Below, piece after piece: positions 7,568-14,844 of a DNA stretch of 19,697 nucleotides (position 1 is the stretch's first letter; each line of letters opens with the position of its first letter). The stretch is from Bacteroidota bacterium (GTDB lineage: Bacteria > Bacteroidota > Bacteroidia > Chitinophagales > Chitinophagaceae): the NCBI GenBank assembly GCA_947461015.1, contig CANHIR010000014.1, positions 1-19,697 of the forward strand. The letters run 5' to 3'. The position numbers and the translations under genes were made by a program. Below the pieces are notes generated by a model. It saw nothing but the letters and a program-made list of their open reading frames with translations, did no database searches and was not told the origin of the DNA.

Positions 7568-8845
7568 ATGCAAACAGCCTCTAAAAAAGTAGTCAATGGA
7601 TGGGCCATGTACGACTGGGCCAATTCGGTATATAACTTAGTGATTACGTCCACTATATTTCCAGCATACTATGAAGCAATAACGAGTGAAGCTAAACTAC
7701 CTTTCAATTTATCCAATACTTCCTTATATAATTATGTATTGGCAATTGCTTTTGTAATTGTTGCTATTTTATCCCCTATCCTATCTTCAGTTGCTGATTA
7801 TAGAGGAAATAAAAAGCAATTTTTACAATTTTTTTGTACGATGGGTGCACTTTCCTGCGCTTCTTTGTATTTTTTTGACAAAGACCATATTACGGGAGGA
7901 CTTATCTCTGTCATAATAGCATGTGTGGGATTTTGGAGTAGTTTGGTTTTTTACAATTCCTATTTGCCAGAAATTGCCGCCCCAGCAGATCGCGATCGAA
8001 TTAGTGCAAAAGGTTTTATGATGGGCTATATAGGGTCCGTCTTGTTACAATTAATATGTTTCGTATTTGTAATGAAGCCTGATTTATTTGGTATCACAGT
8101 TGGGAAGGCGTCTCAAATATCCTTTTTATTAGTAGGCATTTGGTGGATTGGTTTTGGCTGGTTCGCAATTGGAAGATTGCCAAACGGAAGTGGAGTAAAA
8201 GGGGTTCATAGTAAAAATTTAATAACACAGGGATATAAGGAACTTCATAAGGTTTGGATAGAATTAAAAAGCCAGCATACTTTGAAGCGCTTCCTGTTTT
8301 CTTTTTTCTTTTACAATATGGGGGTACAAACAGTGATGCTAGCTGCTACACTTTATGGAAAAAGTGAATTAAAAATACCTACTGAAAATTTAATCATTGC
8401 CATCCTCATTATACAAATTGTTGCCATTCCAGGTGCAATATTAATGGCTAAAATGGCAAGTAATTGGGGCAACTTTAAAACACTCATGTTAGCTGTACTT
8501 ATTTGGATTGGGGGATGTGTCATTGGATATTTGTTGCCAGAAAAAGAGAATATCCCTTTTTACACATTGGCTATAGTCGTTGGATTTGTTATGGGTGGCA
8601 TACAATCGGTTAGCAGAAGTACTTATGCTAAATTAATGCCAGCAACTCATGACACTACGAGTTATTTTAGCTTTTATGACGTAACTGAAAAAATAGCCAT
8701 TGTCATTGGGATGTTCAGTTTTGGTTTTATCAATCAAATAACTGGCTCACAACGCAATTCCGTTTTGGCATTAGGTATTTTCTTTATCATTGGCTTTATC
8801 CTATTATACAGAACCGCAAAATTGGACAAGCATGCAACTGCATAG
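7568..8845 (+). CDS. MFS transporter, UMF1 (Atg22-like) family
   Basis: Multi-helix inner-membrane transporter of 425 residues. The opening segment NGWAMYDWANSVYNLVITSTIFPAYYEA is diagnostic of the UMF1 / Atg22-like branch of the major facilitator superfamily. So are SVADYRGNKKQFLQFF after the second helix (the MFS loop 2-3 motif A position) and VMGGIQSVSRSTYAKLMP in the second half. Hydrophobic stretches fit about 12 helices. Eukaryotic Atg22 exports amino acids from vacuoles, but bacterial members are essentially uncharacterised, so the substrate is unknown. Its stop codon overlaps the start of the following metallo-hydrolase gene by 14 bases, which suggests coupled translation. A 13-bp dyad immediately upstream may control it. 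Confidence 0.92.
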   Translation: MQTASKKVVNGWAMYDWANSVYNLVITSTIFPAYYEAITSEAKLPFNLSNTSLYNYVLAIAFVIVAILSPILSSVADYRGNKKQFLQFFCTMGALSCASLYFFDKDHITGGLISVIIACVGFWSSLVFYNSYLPEIAAPADRDRISAKGFMMGYIGSVLLQLICFVFVMKPDLFGITVGKASQISFLLVGIWWIGFGWFAIGRLPNGSGVKGVHSKNLITQGYKELHKVWIELKSQHTLKRFLFSFFFYNMGVQTVMLAATLYGKSELKIPTENLIIAILIIQIVAIPGAILMAKMASNWGNFKTLMLAVLIWIGGCVIGYLLPEKENIPFYTLAIVVGFVMGGIQSVSRSTYAKLMPATHDTTSYFSFYDVTEKIAIVIGMFSFGFINQITGSQRNSVLALGIFFIIGFILLYRTAKLDKHATA

Positions 8846-9701
8846 TATTGAAACAGGGAACTTTAAATTAGATGGTGGTGCTATGTTTGGCGTGGTGCCA
8901 AAATCTATCTGGAATAAATTAAACCCAGCGGATGAAAACAATTTATGTACCTGGGCTTTAAGATGTTTGCTGATCATTGATGGAGATCGGAAAATATTAA
9001 TAGACACAGGTATGGGGAATAAACAAGATGAAAAATTCTTTGGCCATTACCAGCCAAGTAATACCGTTTCATTAAATGATGCCCTTGGTGAATTAAATGT
9101 TCAAGCAATTGACATTACCGACGTTTTACTTACCCATTTACATTTTGACCATGTTGGTGGCGCCATTGAAAATAAAAATGGTACACCTCAACCTGTTTTC
9201 CCAAATGCTACTTATTGGGTAAGCGAGCCTCAATGGGAGCTGGCATTAAATCCCAACAAAAGAGAAAAAGCTTCCTTTTTAAAAGAAAATATTTTGCCAA
9301 TAAAAGAGTTCGGTAAATTGAAACTTATTAGCATACCACCGTATCAAGGAAATAGTCTTCAAGAAATTCACTTTAGTGAAAACATAAGCTGCTTTGTGGT
9401 AAATGGTCATACTCAAGGCATGCTGTTGCCTAAAATAATGTTCCATGGAAAGCCATTGGTATATATGGCAGATTTACTACCAAGTGTGGGACACATTCCC
9501 TTACCCTATGTAATGGGCTATGACATGCAACCCTTACTTACCCTTAATGAAAAAGAATATTTTTTACAAGAGGCGCTTCAAAAAGATTATACCTTGTTTT
9601 TTGAACACGATCCCTTCAACCAATGTTGCAATTTACATACCACTGAAAAAGGCATCAGGGCAAACAAGGTATTTTGTTTATCAGATTGGCAATCCTTGTA
9701 A
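8832..9701 (+). CDS. Metallo-beta-lactamase-fold hydrolase (YtnP / lactonase-like)
   Basis: Predicted cytoplasmic metal-dependent hydrolase of 289 residues, counted from the ATG at 8832 that overlaps the end of the transporter gene. The di-metal site is complete: THLHFDHVGG at 101-110 (His102, His104, Asp106, His107), His193 in NGHTQG, Asp214 in YMADLLPS and His259 in FFEHDP. The spacing and the segments SEPQWELA and YMADLLPSVGHIPLPYVMGYD resemble the YtnP / AHL-lactonase-like subgroup, some members of which quench quorum signals. The substrate here cannot be read from sequence. The longer in-frame reading from 8790 would lie inside the transporter and precede the usual family start, so I rejected it. 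Its stop is 9 bp from that of the convergent DUF3108 gene. Confidence 0.9.
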   Translation: MQLHSIETGNFKLDGGAMFGVVPKSIWNKLNPADENNLCTWALRCLLIIDGDRKILIDTGMGNKQDEKFFGHYQPSNTVSLNDALGELNVQAIDITDVLLTHLHFDHVGGAIENKNGTPQPVFPNATYWVSEPQWELALNPNKREKASFLKENILPIKEFGKLKLISIPPYQGNSLQEIHFSENISCFVVNGHTQGMLLPKIMFHGKPLVYMADLLPSVGHIPLPYVMGYDMQPLLTLNEKEYFLQEALQKDYTLFFEHDPFNQCCNLHTTEKGIRANKVFCLSDWQSL

Positions 9702-9710
9702 AGAAATAAA

Positions 9711-10511
9711 TTAGGGGGTCTTAACAAGAAGCGCAGCCATTGGATACCTAAGATTGTCGAAGCCGACCATATCTACTTTAATTTTACCCACCAGCAATGG
9801 CGTCTCAATTCTTACTGGTATGTGGTTTTGGTCATCTGTAACATATACAATCATTTTTTCACCGCCATCAAAAACAGATCCCTTTACCAAAAGTGGCGCT
9901 ATTTTAATTACTTTAAACCTGCCATATTGTGTTGTAATTTCTTCTCTCCCTAAGAACTTGAAATAAGAAGGATACAAGGTTTTATCTAAAAAGAAATGAA
10001 GATTGACTTTATCATTTTTTTCAATTGAAGTGAAATTAATATTACGAGCAGCATAAATTGCACTAATAACGTCGTAAGTACATTCTGCGGTTGTAAAAGT
10101 ACCTGGCGCGTTTGACGTAGTTGCAGTTTTTGTTTTTTGATTAAAGTAAATAGATTCTTTTTGATGAAAACGTCCTTCATTAATTTGTCTTGAAAACTGA
10201 AAAGGCAACAAGGTTTTGCTATCCACAATACTCTCGTATTTATCTCTTACTTTAAATATCCAATCATATCTACTATTTGAAGATCCAGTAGCTGTGAAAG
10301 TGAACGCGTCTGAACCGTTATAATTCGTTGATTGTGTCACAAAATCGGCATTGCCTGCATTTACATACAATCCAAGGACATTATAATATATAGTATACCG
10401 AATTTTTTCTCCAGCATAAAATGAAGTATTGAATTGATTGCAAAGGTTGGTTTCCTTCGGAGTCACTATGTTGAATATGGGAAAAAGAAAAGGTAAAAAA
10501 ATTGCGCGCAT
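9711..10511 (-). CDS. DUF3108 domain protein, probably exported
   Basis: A 266-residue protein recognised as DUF3108 from the opening GEKIRYTIYYNVLGLYVNAGNADF (about residues 34-57), the repeated beta-strand pattern and the segment IVYVTDDQNHIPVRIETPLLVGKIKVDM near the C-terminus. The first ~17 residues are hydrophobic (MRAIFLPFLFPIFNIV) and could act as a weak signal peptide. Members of this family are thought to be periplasmic beta-rich proteins of unknown function; those in proteobacteria often lie near envelope genes. The gene follows the flippase-like gene by 23 bp on the same strand and is presumably co-transcribed. Its 3' end faces the metallo-hydrolase gene. Confidence 0.85.
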   Translation of the reverse strand: MRAIFLPFLFPIFNIVTPKETNLCNQFNTSFYAGEKIRYTIYYNVLGLYVNAGNADFVTQSTNYNGSDAFTFTATGSSNSRYDWIFKVRDKYESIVDSKTLLPFQFSRQINEGRFHQKESIYFNQKTKTATTSNAPGTFTTAECTYDVISAIYAARNINFTSIEKNDKVNLHFFLDKTLYPSYFKFLGREEITTQYGRFKVIKIAPLLVKGSVFDGGEKMIVYVTDDQNHIPVRIETPLLVGKIKVDMVGFDNLRYPMAALLVKTP

Positions 10512-10534
10512 GCTTTTAAATGTTTCGTTTAAAA

Positions 10535-11476
10535 TTAATTTTTCATACGGTAGCCTAATAACAGCATGGTGCCTAAGATTGCTGGTATTAAAAAATTAAT
10601 ACCCCAAATTATAGAAGATAATGATACCACAGTGATATTATTTGAATAAAATGGTGTTAAAATCATAATTAACACCTGCCCCCTCACCACCCATTCTGTT
10701 GCGCTAATGGTTGGCAAAATACTTAAACATAAAAACATAATAGAAAGGGACATGGAAAGTGTATATATTGGGAGATCCATTTTGAGCAATTTTGCCAAAA
10801 GTATGTATTGCACAAGAAAGCATACATACTTTATTAACGACCATCCCAATAATTGAAATTTTACCGAATTTTTAATCTGCAATATATTTAAAGGACTTAA
10901 CCAACCTTTCCAAGCATTGTTATAAAAAAAGAAGAAAATGGCAAGGAGGCCAACAAATGGACTTAGTAATTGCACCCAAAATAACCAAGATTTATTTAAA
11001 ACCGCATACGCAGATAAATTAAAATACAAAGCCATAGTGCCTAAAACAATAGTAATTAAGAGTTGAGCGTAGGAGGTCCACGCCATTTGTGCGATTCCCA
11101 TTAATTTATTCCCAGCATTTAAAAACATAGTTCTTCCAGCATATTCACCAATTCTATTCGGCGTAAAAAAAGCAAAAGCTTGTCCTATAAATACGCTTTG
11201 TAGGGACTTATAAATTGACTGTGGATTATTATGTTTAATTACTACGTTCCATTTAATGGATTCCACAAATAAATTAGCAAACATCAATAAACATAAAATA
11301 AGCCAATTTAAAAAAGAAATAGAAACGAGTTGTCCCTTAAAAATTTCTTTTATATTTTTCCAATCTTGATTTATTAAAACTTTATTATAAATAGCAATAC
11401 TACATACCAAAAACAATAGTACGCCAATACTATTTTTTATATAGGGCCTAATTTTGTTAATCGTATTTTTTAACAT
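10535..11476 (-). CDS. Lysylphosphatidylglycerol synthase-type flippase membrane protein
   Basis: A 313-residue integral membrane protein of the LPG synthase transmembrane / UPF0104 family: hydrophobic helices throughout, the family motif FFTPNRIGEYAGRTMFL at about 105-121, and a late LPTISATEWVVRGQVL segment at about 255-270. It has only the membrane (flippase-like) module and no soluble aminoacyl-transfer domain, so lipid lysylation is unlikely. Flipping or moving a lipid or lipid-linked precursor is the reasonable inference. The ATG at 11476 is preferred; an in-frame start at 11551 would run into the divergent ruvC gene. It diverges from ruvC across 46 bp and leads a two-gene unit with the DUF3108 gene. 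Confidence 0.87.
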   Translation of the reverse strand: MLKNTINKIRPYIKNSIGVLLFLVCSIAIYNKVLINQDWKNIKEIFKGQLVSISFLNWLILCLLMFANLFVESIKWNVVIKHNNPQSIYKSLQSVFIGQAFAFFTPNRIGEYAGRTMFLNAGNKLMGIAQMAWTSYAQLLITIVLGTMALYFNLSAYAVLNKSWLFWVQLLSPFVGLLAIFFFFYNNAWKGWLSPLNILQIKNSVKFQLLGWSLIKYVCFLVQYILLAKLLKMDLPIYTLSMSLSIMFLCLSILPTISATEWVVRGQVLIMILTPFYSNNITVVSLSSIIWGINFLIPAILGTMLLLGYRMKN

Positions 11477-11522
11477 GAGTTCAAAGTTCGTAATTTGGTA
11501 CGATATCTGTAACTTTATTCTA

Positions 11523-12113
11523 ATGAGCAAATACCCCATTATACTAGGCATTGATCCAGGTACACAAATTTTAGGCTATGCGCTATTAAAAGCAGGGCCT
11601 AAGCCTAGCTTAATTGAAATGGATGTACTTAAATTAACAAAGGAAAAAGATATTTATGCTAGACTGCAGTTAATACATGCAAAGATTATTGAACTCATCA
11701 AACAACACAAGCCTACCGACTTTGCAATTGAAGCACCTTTTTTTGGGAAAAATGTTCAGAGTATGCTAAAGTTAGGACGGGCACAAGGAGTTGCAATTGC
11801 TGCTGCCATGCATTTTGAGTTGCCAGTAACAGAATATGCTCCAAAAAAAGTAAAGCAATCCATTACCGGAAATGGAAACGCAGACAAAGACATGGTATGG
11901 AAAATGTTGGAGCAAATATTATCCATTAAAAAGCAACCTAAATACTTTGATGCCACCGATGCATTGGGTGTGGCGCTATGCCATTGGTATCAAATGAGTG
12001 GACCAGTGCTCCCAACCATTGCTAAAACAGGCAAGGGTTCAAAGATGGCGAAGAAATCCAATGGATGGGAGGCCTTCCTAGCCAAAAATCCAGGAAGACT
12101 TAAGCTTACATAA
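11523..12113 (+). CDS. ruvC: Crossover junction endodeoxyribonuclease RuvC
   Basis: Resolves Holliday junctions by paired nicks and works with the RuvAB motor. From the ATG at 11523 it has 196 residues. The four acidic metal-binding residues are all present: Asp11 in ILGIDPGTQ, Glu70 in FAIEAPFF, and Asp143 and Asp146 in FDATDALGVALCH. YAPKKVKQSITGNGNADKDMV (105-125) is the usual DNA-contact region. The C-terminal ~30 residues are a basic tail rich in Lys and Gly. A longer reading from 11454 would overlap the divergent flippase gene and lacks homology-like sequence. The stop codon abuts the stop of the convergent HIT gene with no base between. A -7-like TAACTTTA ends 5 bases before the ATG, so the transcript may have little or no leader. 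Confidence 0.96.
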   Translation: MSKYPIILGIDPGTQILGYALLKAGPKPSLIEMDVLKLTKEKDIYARLQLIHAKIIELIKQHKPTDFAIEAPFFGKNVQSMLKLGRAQGVAIAAAMHFELPVTEYAPKKVKQSITGNGNADKDMVWKMLEQILSIKKQPKYFDATDALGVALCHWYQMSGPVLPTIAKTGKGSKMAKKSNGWEAFLAKNPGRLKLT

Positions 12114-12515
12114 TTAATACCTAGATGACAAGTTACTTACAATCAGTTCCTGTATTGCTTTGAACTCCTCAGTGGACAGTTGAAGTTTGGGATTGGCAAA
12201 ATTAATATCATCTGCCGCATGAATGGGAATGAGATGTATATGCGCATGTGGCACTTCTAAACCAACGGTAACCATACTTACTCTATTGCAAGGGAAGCTA
12301 GCTTCAATAGCTTTGGCAATAGGCTTTGCAAAATGCAGCAACTCATTTAAATAGTTGTCTGGTACATCAAATATTTTATCTACCTCACATTTAGGCACCA
12401 CTAATACATGTCCTTTCTGTAAAGGAAATATATCTAAAAAAGCGAAGTACTTTTCAGACTCCGCAATTTTATAAGAAGGTATTTCACCTTGTATGATTTT
12501 AGAAAAAATGGTCAT
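12114..12515 (-). CDS. HIT family nucleotide hydrolase/transferase
   Basis: Histidine-triad protein of 133 residues, predicted to hydrolyse small nucleotide substrates such as adenosine 5'-monophosphoramidates (Hint-like). The triad is PHAHIHLIP, with His90, His92 and His94; the upstream strand region FLDIFPLQKGHVLVVPK is typical of the fold. The length is normal. The start ATG at 12515 lies 6 bp after the greA stop, so greA and this gene form one unit. The stop codon directly touches the stop of ruvC on the other strand. Confidence 0.94.
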   Translation of the reverse strand: MTIFSKIIQGEIPSYKIAESEKYFAFLDIFPLQKGHVLVVPKCEVDKIFDVPDNYLNELLHFAKPIAKAIEASFPCNRVSMVTVGLEVPHAHIHLIPIHAADDINFANPKLQLSTEEFKAIQELIVSNLSSRY

Positions 12516-12521
12516 GATAAT

Positions 12522-12998
12522 TTAGATGGTAATATTATCTACTTTAAATTTCATGGTACCATTGGGCGTTTGCACTTCCGCAATTTCTCCAACTTTTTTA
12601 CCAATTAGTCCCTTTCCTATAGGAGAGGATGCGGAAATTTTACCCGCTTTTAAATCTGCTTCTTTTTCACCTACCAATTGATAAGTAACTGTTTTTTTAG
12701 TTGCCTCATTGGTAATGGTTACTTTCGTTAAAATAGTCACCTTACTTGTGTCAATTGTTTTAGTGTCTACTATTTTAGCATTAGAAATAGCCGCTTCTAG
12801 TTGCTTAATCTTAGACTCAAGCATGCCTTGCGCTTCTTTTGCCGCATCATACTCTGCATTCTCTTTTAAATCTCCCTTTTCTCTTGCTTCTGCAATGGCT
12901 CTGGATGCTGCTGGACGGTCTACTGATTTTAATTTTTGTAGCTCCTCACGCATCTTATCAAAGGTCTCTTGTGTTACATATACATTGGTCTCGCTCAT
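12522..12998 (-). CDS. greA: Transcription elongation factor GreA
   Basis: Enters the RNA polymerase secondary channel and stimulates cleavage of backtracked RNA. The 158-residue protein has the N-terminal antiparallel coiled coil (about 1-78), whose tip EKGDLKENAEYDAAKEAQG carries Asp43 and Glu46, equivalent to the two acidic catalytic residues of E. coli GreA (D41, E44). The C-terminal FKBP-like domain follows, with SPIGKGLIGKKVGEIAEVQTPNG. The acidic tip identifies an active Gre factor and not a Gfh-type inhibitor. AAGGAT just upstream of the ATG serves as a ribosome-binding site. The HIT gene follows by 6 bp. Upstream lie a -7 motif and an intrinsic terminator, so expression may be governed by premature termination. 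Confidence 0.96.
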   Translation of the reverse strand: MSETNVYVTQETFDKMREELQKLKSVDRPAASRAIAEAREKGDLKENAEYDAAKEAQGMLESKIKQLEAAISNAKIVDTKTIDTSKVTILTKVTITNEATKKTVTYQLVGEKEADLKAGKISASSPIGKGLIGKKVGEIAEVQTPNGTMKFKVDNITI

Positions 12999-13014
12999 AT
13001 CCTTCGTTTTAGAT

Positions 13015-13046
13015 AAAAAAAATACAACGCCACATAGGTAGCGTTG
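13015..13046 (-). terminator. Intrinsic terminator in the greA leader region
   Basis: On the minus strand CAACGC (13046-13041) pairs with GCGTTG (13030-13025) across a 10-base loop and is followed by TA and eight T (13022-13015). It can end transcripts from the upstream dehydrogenase gene, whose stop is at 13105. It lies only 16 nt before the greA ATG and directly behind a consensus -7 element, so it may also attenuate greA. Confidence 0.75.
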
Positions 13047-13053
13047 CAGTATT

Positions 13054-13061
13054 CAAAGATA
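13054..13061 (-). promoter_or_regulatory. Candidate greA promoter -7 element (TAnnTTTG)
   Basis: TATCTTTG on the minus strand matches the Bacteroidota -7 consensus exactly. The predicted transcription start, about 13047-13049, falls at the first base of the terminator hairpin. I see no strong -33 TTG. Confidence 0.42.
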
Positions 13062-13104
13062 TTAAATTCGACTGATATTTAAGTGAAAATAGATGAAGAT
13101 TAGC

Positions 13105-14034
13105 CTAAATAATAGCCAATTTTTCAAGTACAATTTTTGCCATTTTAAAGTAGGCTTCCTGGCTATATCCCGCTATATGTGGGGTAATGAGGCAATTTGG
13201 GAAGGCCAAAAGGGCATCTAATTGCTCTTTTTCTGCAGGCTGGTATTTATCCAATTTTTCGTTTTCCAGGACATCCAACCCCACCCCCCTAACCAATTGA
13301 TTTTGAAGGGCTATTAACACAGCTCCGGTATCTGTTACACTGCCGCGACAAGTACTTATAAAATAGGGCTGCTGCTTGCAAGCATTGAAAAAATGTTCAT
13401 TTGCATAATGAAATGTAAGTTCAGTTAATGGTAAATGCAAACTAATCACCTGCGCCTCTTCTTGTATTTGTTGTAAACTAGCTGACTTTATTTGATCCGT
13501 TTCGAAATCCTTTTTATAAATGTCATGTGCTAATATTTTAACATCAAACCCCTTTAATAATTTTGCAAAAGCACTTCCCGTATTTCCCAATCCAATAATA
13601 CCCACTGTTTTCCCATTTAATTCATCGGCCCTATTTGCCTCCCTAATCCATTGCCCATTTTTTATTTCACCATAACTACTTTGAATTTTATTCATCAAAC
13701 TCAACACTAAACCTAGTGTATGTTCCCCCACTGTGGTACAGTTTCCTTCCGGACTACTTACACATTTAATTCCTCTTGAACGCGCATTATCCACATCTAT
13801 TAATTCCATGCCGCTCCCTAACCTTCCTATCCATTTTAGGTTTGTTGCTTTATCTAATATAGCAGCATCTATTTTTAATCTGGTGGTTACCATTAAACCC
13901 GTCGCATTTTGAATGATCCCAGCTAATGCATCATAACTAATTGCCGGTTCATAAATAACTTCAAACCCTTTGGACTGTAAAGTATCCAATAAAAATGAAT
14001 GAACGGGGGCAGTTATAATAACGGTAGCTGGCAT
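13105..14034 (-). CDS. D-isomer-specific 2-hydroxyacid dehydrogenase
   Basis: NAD-dependent oxidoreductase of the phosphoglycerate/erythronate-phosphate dehydrogenase superfamily, 309 residues from the ATG at 14034. The Rossmann fingerprint [16 protein letters not shown] lies at about 145-160. The catalytic set is complete: Arg230 in STCRGS, Glu259 in VLENEK (29 residues later, as in SerA) and His286 in TPHIAG. There is no C-terminal ACT domain, as in SerA, and no extra dimerisation domain, as in PdxB. The substrate is therefore unknown; 3-phosphoglycerate, erythronate-4-phosphate and glyoxylate/hydroxypyruvate are the main options. The ATG follows the ksgA stop after a single base, which indicates translational coupling. 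A longer reading from 14100 overlaps ksgA and is disfavoured. Confidence 0.9.
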   Translation of the reverse strand: MPATVIITAPVHSFLLDTLQSKGFEVIYEPAISYDALAGIIQNATGLMVTTRLKIDAAILDKATNLKWIGRLGSGMELIDVDNARSRGIKCVSSPEGNCTTVGEHTLGLVLSLMNKIQSSYGEIKNGQWIREANRADELNGKTVGIIGLGNTGSAFAKLLKGFDVKILAHDIYKKDFETDQIKSASLQQIQEEAQVISLHLPLTELTFHYANEHFFNACKQQPYFISTCRGSVTDTGAVLIALQNQLVRGVGLDVLENEKLDKYQPAEKEQLDALLAFPNCLITPHIAGYSQEAYFKMAKIVLEKLAII

Positions 14035-14035
14035 A

Positions 14036-14800
14036 CTAATTATCGTTGTGCATTTTAAAAGTAAGGGCCGCATAATCTTCATAGGTAAGATTTTCGGCAC
14101 GCTTTGTAAATATAGGATCTGCTAATTGTTCGGTTGTAAAATAAGGCTTTAAAGGATTGCGTAGCATTTTTCTTCTTTGGCCGAAAGCCATTTTCACAAT
14201 ATGATAAAAACTTTTTTCGGATGCCATCGCGGGAAAAATTTCTTTTCGCTTAAACATAATCACACCACTATCCACTTTTGGGGGTGGATTAAATGCACTG
14301 GGTGGCACATCAAATAAATAAGTAACATCATAAAAAGCTTGCGCTAACACACTTAAAATACCATACGCTTTTGAATGTGGCTTTGCAGCAATCCTTTCTG
14401 CAACCTCTTTTTGAAACATGCCTACCATCATGGGAACCTGTGTTTTCCATTCCAATACTTTAAAAACAATTTGTGTAGAAATGTTATAAGGGAAATTTCC
14501 TACTAGTGTAAATGAATCTTCATATGGAATTTGTGTCTCTAAAAAATCTTCGTTAATGATTTTGCCTTGCAATTCAGGAAAAGTATGGTGTAAGTAATTC
14601 ACTTTCTCTGTATCCAACTCAATTGCCTTAAATGACTGGGTAGGAATTTTGTATATATATTCTGTTAAAGCCCCTGCACCTGGGCCTACTTCTACTAGAC
14701 GCTCAATGGCATTTTGAAGCAATACCCCCTGTATCCTTTCACAAACGGTCTTATCTGTCAAAAAGTGTTGCCCAAGGGACTTTTTTAGCGTGTATTGCAT
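14036..14800 (-). CDS. rsmA: 16S rRNA dimethyladenosine transferase KsgA (RsmA)
   Basis: Dimethylates two adjacent adenines in helix 45 of 16S rRNA late in small-subunit assembly; loss gives kasugamycin resistance. The 254-residue protein has the N-terminal family signature [11 protein letters not shown] (6-16), the S-adenosylmethionine loop [12 protein letters not shown] (36-47), the acidic ELD at 61-63 that binds the ribose, and the target-base motif NFPY at 102-105. The C-terminal domain contains [13 protein letters not shown], as usual. The gene diverges from pdxA over 44 bp, and the hydroxyacid dehydrogenase gene follows after one base. A perfect -7 motif lies only a few bases before the ATG. 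Confidence 0.96.
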   Translation of the reverse strand: MQYTLKKSLGQHFLTDKTVCERIQGVLLQNAIERLVEVGPGAGALTEYIYKIPTQSFKAIELDTEKVNYLHHTFPELQGKIINEDFLETQIPYEDSFTLVGNFPYNISTQIVFKVLEWKTQVPMMVGMFQKEVAERIAAKPHSKAYGILSVLAQAFYDVTYLFDVPPSAFNPPPKVDSGVIMFKRKEIFPAMASEKSFYHIVKMAFGQRRKMLRNPLKPYFTTEQLADPIFTKRAENLTYEDYAALTFKMHNDN

Positions 14801-14804
14801 GAAG

Positions 14805-14812
14805 CAAAGTTA
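14805..14812 (-). promoter_or_regulatory. Candidate ksgA promoter -7 element (TAnnTTTG)
   Basis: TAACTTTG on the minus strand is an exact consensus match, ending 4 bases before the ksgA ATG. If used, transcription would begin at or next to the start codon, giving a leaderless or nearly leaderless mRNA. It could also be a chance match, since no -33 TTG is evident. Confidence 0.3.
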
Positions 14813-14844
14813 GGTTTTTGTGCGTACTTTTACAGCCTAATAAA

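Noticed and set aside
11454..11551. Overlapping long N-terminal extensions of ruvC and the divergent flippase gene
   Set aside because: Both would read through the intergenic region and into each other. The internal ATGs (11523 and 11476) give normal family lengths.
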